Origin: Diplocloster modestus
GTDB taxonomy: Bacteria > Bacillota > Clostridia > Lachnospirales > Lachnospiraceae
Direction of reading: 5' to 3'
Length of the DNA: 64,000 nt
NCBI RefSeq assembly: GCF_019042245.1
Contig: NZ_JAHQCX010000018.1
Coordinates: forward strand, 1-64,000
Of this stretch, positions 60,001-64,000 are shown one piece after another. How positions within the stretch are numbered: position 1 is the stretch's first letter; each line of letters opens with the position of its first letter. The notes under the pieces were generated by a model. That model was not told the origin of the DNA, did not search any database, and saw nothing but the letters and a program-made list of their open reading frames with translations. Both the position numbers and the translations under genes were made by a program.

Positions 60001-60282
60001 CTCGGCTATACGCCATGCGCTGCCATCTGTCAGGCGTTCCAGCTCCTTATCGTCTGATATAAACCAACCGCTGATATTTACCTCTTTTTCACCCGTATTG
60101 ATGATCTCGACCCAGTCATTTCCACCATTCGCGTCGTCTGATTCAATCTCATTGATAAAAACGGTATTTTCTGTTTCCGCTGCGTTTACCACCTGCGCAT
60201 ATTGCATTGGTGATGACAAGAAAAAGATCATTTCCATTATGCCGAGCGCGCGAATCCATGTACTCCTCATACTTCTTTTCAT
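57040..60282 (-). CDS. Cell-wall-anchored protein with four lamin-tail domains, beta-propeller and PDTG sorting signal
   Basis: This 1080-residue exported protein has a signal peptide at about 1-35. Four lamin tail domains follow (about 37-165, 180-325, 326-460, 455-575), each with an INEI/LNEV start, a D(D)WxE(I/L) core and an ISG segment. A beta-propeller resembling esterase-like phytase domains follows (about 580-885; GLDFYNGQLYAVDNGTGKFW, AEGISVDAEGFVYIASERDN). Next comes an X2-type Ig-like domain (about 890-985) and a Thr/Asp/Asn linker. The end is APDTGDHTP, a hydrophobic helix and basic GKKRKE, a non-LPXTG sortase signal. A role in surface adhesion or phosphate release is inferred. Confidence 0.88.
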   Translation of the reverse strand: MKRSMRSTWIRALGIMEMIFFLSSPMQYAQVVNAAETENTVFINEIESDDANGGNDWVEIINTGEKEVNISGWFISDDKELERLTDGSAWRIAEGTVLEAGALLILEDGLNFDFGLGKNDKVVLYDADSQVLDSYEWTGHAAGTCSRVPDGTGGFLDQDATKGELNITGGNDQEPDPQYGKMVINEINSAPDDWVEFTNIGTGAIDISGYEIRDNSDDHRWRFPDGTSLNPGELLLVNANTAGQVYQDQTDTYENGEFQEAIGIGSGDSIRLYDTDGALLDEYAWTEHASYEGDQSAASFGRYPDGAGSFALMPETPGESNGFYTPLIVINEVESNGDATDWAEIYNAGSTPVDLSGWYLLDNDPVGHAADVTPVAEGTVLNPGEFYVFDQMEHFTFGLGKADQVTIYNKDRVMIAEFAWEDHANGVFARIPDGTGEFVDFPVSTKGEANIIKNPVVLNEVQSKDPQGGPDWIELANNTGTELDISGIVIKDDDDTHEYAIPAGTKIPAYGFIVFTEHDFGFGLGKNDKVRLYENDLLIASTTWVDQTNPTWGLYPDVYGKEYRNTKEATPGAANIFDGIPEVMAWPGREEVAVFDTEPTFLEDSSGLDFYNGQLYAVDNGTGKFWILDAAQDGTFTFAKGFENGKRVRFQKDADHASAAGPDAEGISVDAEGFVYIASERDNSAKGVNYNVILKVNPKEEGTDVVALQEWDLTASLPQVAANTGIEAVEWVSKEDVAGKLYDQNTNAGYDADNYPDAAADGVFFVALEDNGHVYAYVLNEDGSFVQIADIDSKLGGAMALDYDTYEKVLWVAADNGFGNRAAVVTFTGEADPDVVHVMPAGGVDVTSNNEGFAIAEARFTRDGQRPVYRFHDGVKSGALTIGSIACDYKDTEVPVAYPILEGADQTIVQNAGGAVSIRVNADIHKFVSVAVDGNTVDGTNYKVTEGSTIVTFTSGYLSALSVGTHTVVINFIDGAAATSLTLSKASDGSKPDGDNNTGTTPDADDNTGADSNTDTDKNTGTDSNTNNDNHTDTKNNSTEKASAPDTGDHTPIVWLFLLAIGAGSITLAFLRFSGKKRKE

Positions 60283-60410
60283 AATATGCCCTTTCTTTTC
60301 TCCTGGTTATTCCTGAATTTTCAAGTCTCAATAGAAATAGCATATTAATTTCAAGTACAGATCAAACATACGTAAAATAAACGTAAAATACCCGCTGCCT
60401 AAACAAAACG

Positions 60411-60437
60411 GGCTGAAAACATGGTTGGTTTTCAGCC
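60411..60437 (-). terminator. Intrinsic terminator after the amidohydrolase-like gene
   Basis: GGCTGAAAAC and GTTTTCAGCC form a perfect 10-bp stem with a seven-base loop. On the minus strand CCCGTTTTGTTT follows; on the plus side CTTTACTTTAT. It ends the leftward ABC/amidohydrolase operon. Confidence 0.7.
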
Positions 60438-60449
60438 TTTACTTTATAT

Positions 60450-61721
60450 TTAGAGCGTGAGGCGATACAAATGTTTCGGGTTCTCATACAGCCACATTTC
60501 CGCGATCTCCAGGGCGTTTGTCTCATTAATATAGTGCTTCTCTATCATCTCCGACAGACCTTCCGCCAGGATCTGACGGGTCTGGCATAGTACCGCGCCA
60601 ACCGGTTCTCCCGCGCAGTGCCGGTCCCCGCCGAAGAATGATGTGTGCCCGATCGGCACATTATCCAGAACCTTATTCATGTATTGCTTCGTGTATTCCC
60701 GGTCCACGGAAGTGATCCAGGTGCAGTTTCCGTACGCATTGGGGCAGCTTTTCAGAATCGTCATGTAGCTTTCCAGCACCGGATAGTTCAGATGAAGCAG
60801 ATCAAAATTCACCTCCGGCACGCTGTTCATAATCTTCATATAGTCCTGAAAATGCAGTGCGCTCTCCGCCGAGGTTATGGTGCAGCCTGTATGTACAGCC
60901 ACCGGCATGCGGTATTCAGAAAGGATTTCATAGACTTTAAACATCATGTAGTCCATCAGGCCGGTACCTGTATCTTTCCCACTGAGGTTTTCCCCTCTTA
61001 AGATACGCTCCAGATCCTGTCCGGCTCTCGCCTCATTCGGAAGCTCCAGCTGAAAGGGTCTGAAATACAGATACAATTCTTTAAATCCCACAATGCCCAG
61101 TCCGGCGAAAGTACGAATCACTTTTTCCACCGCCCGCTCCCAGTCCTGTAAGGACAGGATCTCCATATCTGCCAGCCGTCCGATCAGATTCAACTGTTCT
61201 TTACCTGTCACACAATGAAAATCTGTAATATTTAAAACACGGTAAATCTTCGGATCCGGTTCCATTCCCGGCTTCATATAACCCTTCAGACCCGCCAGCC
61301 CCCCGAACATCGGATGTCCGATGGAATTACAGATGTAAGCCCGTATCTGTGGATTCATCGCCGCGACCGACTCCGCATTGCGATGTGCATACCAGCTTTG
61401 AAATGCTTTAAAATTTTCTTCTTCAAGCGGAATCCCGGCCCGTCTCGCCATTTCCTCCATCAGGAAACCGCACTGAGTGAATTTTAATGGGGCCCGGATC
61501 TCAAGCAATGCCTGGAACTGCCTGTATTCGTCCTCCTCGGGATCTTCCAGTATATCGATCCATTCTTTGGGTAAATATCCGGAAAAGGTATTCGCGTAAC
61601 AACTAAAATACAAGAAGCGGGGCATATTATAACCGAACGTATCCGAATACCGGTCAAAATGTTCGTGGGTGTCCACCACGGGCATCTCTTCAATTTTTTC
61701 CAAAAGTTTTTTACAATCCAT
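60450..61721 (-). CDS. Amidohydrolase-superfamily enzyme, substrate unknown
   Basis: The 423-residue protein begins with PVVDTHEHFDRYSD; H-x-H at THEHF is the metal-binding start of amidohydrolase barrels. Later motifs are VAVHTGCTIT, HLNYPVLESYMTILKSCPNA and FGGDRHC, the last matching the family's final Asp site. The overall pattern (long helical insert at 40-130, HxxxxGCT) is closest to uronate-isomerase-like and related sugar-acid hydrolases. It lies downstream of an ABC sugar system, so it probably processes an imported compound. I cannot name the substrate. Confidence 0.75.
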   Translation of the reverse strand: MDCKKLLEKIEEMPVVDTHEHFDRYSDTFGYNMPRFLYFSCYANTFSGYLPKEWIDILEDPEEDEYRQFQALLEIRAPLKFTQCGFLMEEMARRAGIPLEEENFKAFQSWYAHRNAESVAAMNPQIRAYICNSIGHPMFGGLAGLKGYMKPGMEPDPKIYRVLNITDFHCVTGKEQLNLIGRLADMEILSLQDWERAVEKVIRTFAGLGIVGFKELYLYFRPFQLELPNEARAGQDLERILRGENLSGKDTGTGLMDYMMFKVYEILSEYRMPVAVHTGCTITSAESALHFQDYMKIMNSVPEVNFDLLHLNYPVLESYMTILKSCPNAYGNCTWITSVDREYTKQYMNKVLDNVPIGHTSFFGGDRHCAGEPVGAVLCQTRQILAEGLSEMIEKHYINETNALEIAEMWLYENPKHLYRLTL

Positions 61722-61747
61722 GGTATCTGTTCCTCTGTTTTAAGCTG

Positions 61748-63250
61748 TCACGCCAGGAATTCTCCAATCTTTTCACTCACATCGGCGTAGCTCCATTCTC
61801 TTTCATTCAGATTATTTATTTCTCCCACAATCTTCTGTTCATTGAACACCAGAATCCTTCTGGACAGACTGATCAGTTCCGGCATATCCGAGGAAATCAG
61901 GATAATGGATTTGTGTTCTTTATCCGCCAGATCCCAGATGAGATCGTGAATATATTCTTTTGCCCCGATATCCACACCTACGGTGGGCTCATCTATGATC
62001 AGGATATCACACTGGGCCGCCAGCCATTTTCCAATACTGATCTTCTGCTGGTTTCCGCCTGACAAGGAACTGACTTTTGTCTTTTCATCGGGCGTCTTTA
62101 CCTCCATCTTACGGATCATGTCACAGATCGTACGCTGTTCTTCTTTTGTATTAATCCGGCGGAACCGGTTGGCCAGCCGCTTCCAGATCCCGATGGTCAG
62201 ATTAAAGCCCACGGTATTGTAAAGGATCAGACCCTCTTCCTTCCGGTTCTCCGTGACGTAACCGATCCGGTATTTGTCCAGCGCATCCTGCAGCGAATGG
62301 ATTTCCGCCTTTTTACCATTGACGCGGACCTCTCCCTCGTCCATCTTATCGACGCCGATCAGCAGGCGGACGAATTCTGTCCTTCCCGACCCCACCAGGC
62401 CGCTTAATCCCAGAATCTCCCCTTTCTTCAGATACATGTTCAGATGGTCGAACTGCCCGTACACCGTAACATCCTTCGCTTCCAGTACCTTTTCGTCTCT
62501 CACGTCCAGAAATCCCTTATGGGCGATATCTTCATTCCTTCCGATCATCATCCGGACGATATCAGAACGGCTGACGCTGTCACAGTCTTTCGTACCGACA
62601 AACTTTCCGTCCCGCAGCACCGATACTTTATCGCAGGACTTAAGTACCTCCTCGATCTTGTGGGATATAAAGATGACCCCAACCTGATCCTGCTTCAGTT
62701 TCCGGACGATATCCAGCAGCGTCTGTGCCTCATATCCGGTCAGGGAAGAGGTAGGTTCATCCAGAAGAATATAGCGCGCGTTGCAGGATAATGCTTTCGC
62801 GATCTGGATCAGCTGCTTCTGTGCCGCGGTAAGCCCGCCGATCTTCTGGGCCGGGTCCAGGTTAAGCCCCACCATGTTAAGGTACTGCGCCGCCGTCTCA
62901 TTTACCTTCTTCCAGTTCACGACTCCGTACCGGCCGAACTTATCCAGCCGGTCCAGTACGATATTTTCCGCGACCGTGGCCTCGGGGATCACCTGGATCT
63001 CCTGGCTGACCATGCTGATTTCGTGATCTACCGCATCCCTGTAATTTTTAAAATGAACTTCTGCCCCATTCAGGCACACCTGGCCTTCGTCCGGCTGGTA
63101 GATTCCGGTAATGATCTTCATCAGGGTGGATTTACCCGCCCCGTTCTCTCCCATCAGCGCATGGACCACTCCCGGCCGGAAGGTCAGGGAGATCTGATCC
63201 AGCGCCCTTACACCGGGGAAACTCTTTCCTATTCCTGTTAATTCCAGCAT
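61748..63250 (-). CDS. Monosaccharide ABC transporter ATP-binding protein (RbsA/MglA-like)
   Basis: The protein has about 500 residues from the ATG at 63250 (MLELTGIGKSFPGVRALDQI) after GGAGGAATC; the longer frame lacks a start signal. The N-terminal half has LMGENGAGKSTLMKIITG, LTAAQKQLIQI and ILLDEPTSSLT. The C-terminal half has the variant Walker A GLSGLVGSGRTEFVRLL, signature SSLSGGNQQKISIGKW and ILIIDEPTVGVDIG. This is again the CUT2 class. It lies between a binding-protein gene and the amidohydrolase gene. No permease gene is in the visible part of this operon. Confidence 0.94.
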   Translation of the reverse strand: MLELTGIGKSFPGVRALDQISLTFRPGVVHALMGENGAGKSTLMKIITGIYQPDEGQVCLNGAEVHFKNYRDAVDHEISMVSQEIQVIPEATVAENIVLDRLDKFGRYGVVNWKKVNETAAQYLNMVGLNLDPAQKIGGLTAAQKQLIQIAKALSCNARYILLDEPTSSLTGYEAQTLLDIVRKLKQDQVGVIFISHKIEEVLKSCDKVSVLRDGKFVGTKDCDSVSRSDIVRMMIGRNEDIAHKGFLDVRDEKVLEAKDVTVYGQFDHLNMYLKKGEILGLSGLVGSGRTEFVRLLIGVDKMDEGEVRVNGKKAEIHSLQDALDKYRIGYVTENRKEEGLILYNTVGFNLTIGIWKRLANRFRRINTKEEQRTICDMIRKMEVKTPDEKTKVSSLSGGNQQKISIGKWLAAQCDILIIDEPTVGVDIGAKEYIHDLIWDLADKEHKSIILISSDMPELISLSRRILVFNEQKIVGEINNLNEREWSYADVSEKIGEFLA

Positions 63251-63316
63251 AGCGATTCCTCCAACCCTTTCTGCTGGTCCGCGGAAAGCGCGCCTCCCAC
63301 GGACCAATTTTCATAA

Positions 63317-64000
63317 TTAGTTAAAATAGGAATCCAGATCGCTCATGATTTCTTTCGTCTTGGCATCCAGATCCGCGGAAAAATCGGCCGAATTATCTTT
63401 TGTCACCAATACAACGCCGGTGTCCACAAAAGTATAATCACTGACGCTCTTTCCCTCCGCCATCTTCTGCAGCAGCGCGCAGGAGATATAACCGTGCCCA
63501 TAGGGATTCTGCGCTACCGTCGCATCCACGATGCCGTCGTTGATGGCTTTGATCACCGTTTCATCCGTATCAATGCCGATACAGTAGATATGTTTGTCCG
63601 TGCCCATCTGCTGGTAGTAATCCGGCAGCGTCAGCGCCATACCCACGGAAGTGGTATTTCCGGTACAGATAATGCCGTCGATATTTCCCGCGTTGGAGGA
63701 TAGGGCGGTCTCGATCTTCTGCACCGCTTCTTCCTGCGAATTAATGCCTCCTACTTCCTGCACGATCTTAACATCCGGATATTTGGCAGCCACCTCTTCC
63801 ACTCCCTCTTTTCTGAGGGCGGTGTTGGGATCTTCCAACACTTCCAGAACATTTAAGATATTTCCTTTTTCACCCATCATTTTAATCAGGTTTTCCGCCG
63901 CGTCCATGGCCGCCTGCTTCACATCGGTACCGACCGTAAAGGAAGCGGGGGTGGGGAGGTTGGTCGCACAGCCAAAATTCACCACATTGACCCCATGGGC
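63317..64000 (-). CDS. Sugar-binding protein of the ABC transporter (RbsB-like), C-terminal part
   Basis: The frame is open to the right window edge and lacks its start and signal peptide. About 227 residues of a periplasmic-binding type I fold are visible: DVKQAAMDAAENLIKMMGEK, then NIDGIICTGNTTSVGMALTL and HIYCIGIDTDETVIKAINDG, with VAQNPYGHGYISCALLQ. These are characteristic of the C-terminal lobe of ribose-type binding proteins. It lies 66 bases upstream of the ATPase gene in the same direction and feeds that transporter. Confidence 0.9.
   Translation of the reverse strand, partial: AHGVNVVNFGCATNLPTPASFTVGTDVKQAAMDAAENLIKMMGEKGNILNVLEVLEDPNTALRKEGVEEVAAKYPDVKIVQEVGGINSQEEAVQKIETALSSNAGNIDGIICTGNTTSVGMALTLPDYYQQMGTDKHIYCIGIDTDETVIKAINDGIVDATVAQNPYGHGYISCALLQKMAEGKSVSDYTFVDTGVVLVTKDNSADFSADLDAKTKEIMSDLDSYFN

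Overview
The window looks like part of a chromosome from a spore-forming anaerobic clostridium, most likely a Lachnospiraceae-type gut organism. The evidence is the spore maturation proteins SpmA and SpmB, an AbrB-type regulator, a T-box in front of metG, an anaerobic ribonucleotide reductase activase, an enoate/bile-acid-type flavin oxidoreductase, two monosaccharide ABC systems and a YesM/YesN-type two-component system. I cannot name the species.

Positions 1 to about 27,807 are the right-hand part of an AT-rich temperate siphophage. Its left end, with any lysis genes, lies outside the window. Almost all its genes read leftward. From right to left they are: tyrosine integrase (26196-27185); a lysogeny block with a CI-like repressor and a six-helix voltage-gated potassium channel, both reading rightward (24894-26165); a block of small early genes (19194-24763) with a DUF4406-like protein, a protein ending in a beta-clamp-binding motif and a GC-rich PP-loop ATPase; a replication and partition block (HUH replication initiator, VRR-NUC nuclease, ParA, ParB); a late-gene activator; HNH endonuclease, small and large terminase, portal, ClpP-like head protease, capsid, connectors, tail tube, a frameshifted tail assembly chaperone, tape measure, distal tail protein, baseplate proteins and collagen-like fibre proteins. 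A 3' fragment of a tRNA-Pro(CGG) at 27761-27807 marks the right attachment site, so the intact tRNA should lie beyond the left edge.

Positions 28,355 to 64,000 are host chromosome. They begin with tadA, an nrdG-like activase, a Pro/Glu-rich protein of unknown function and a PadR regulator paired with a divergent FtsW/RodA protein. Next comes a leftward cluster, metG (T-box controlled), an SIS-domain isomerase, tatD and rsmA, and then a lipoprotein metallopeptidase facing a MarR regulator. A divergent sugar-uptake locus (40596-50079) follows. On one side are a degenerate ABC ATPase, a response regulator and a histidine kinase; on the other are an RbsA-like ATPase, a permease, a binding lipoprotein and a glycosidase-like protein. 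After metF, spmB and spmA are separated by a 4-kb block holding a PucR-type regulator and a flavin/Fe-S oxidoreductase. The window closes with an AbrB-like regulator, a large sortase-anchored lamin-tail-domain protein, and a second ABC locus with an amidohydrolase-like enzyme, cut off by the right edge.

The observations most worth following up are: the phage-borne potassium channel; an orphan promoter-terminator unit (candidate counter-transcribed RNA) in the leader of the phage replication gene; the degenerate ABC ATPase encoded with a kinase that has almost no extracellular sensor; the dispersed GGACATGTCC arrays with a 21-bp period; a 40-bp inverted repeat next to padR; and the split spmA/spmB pair.
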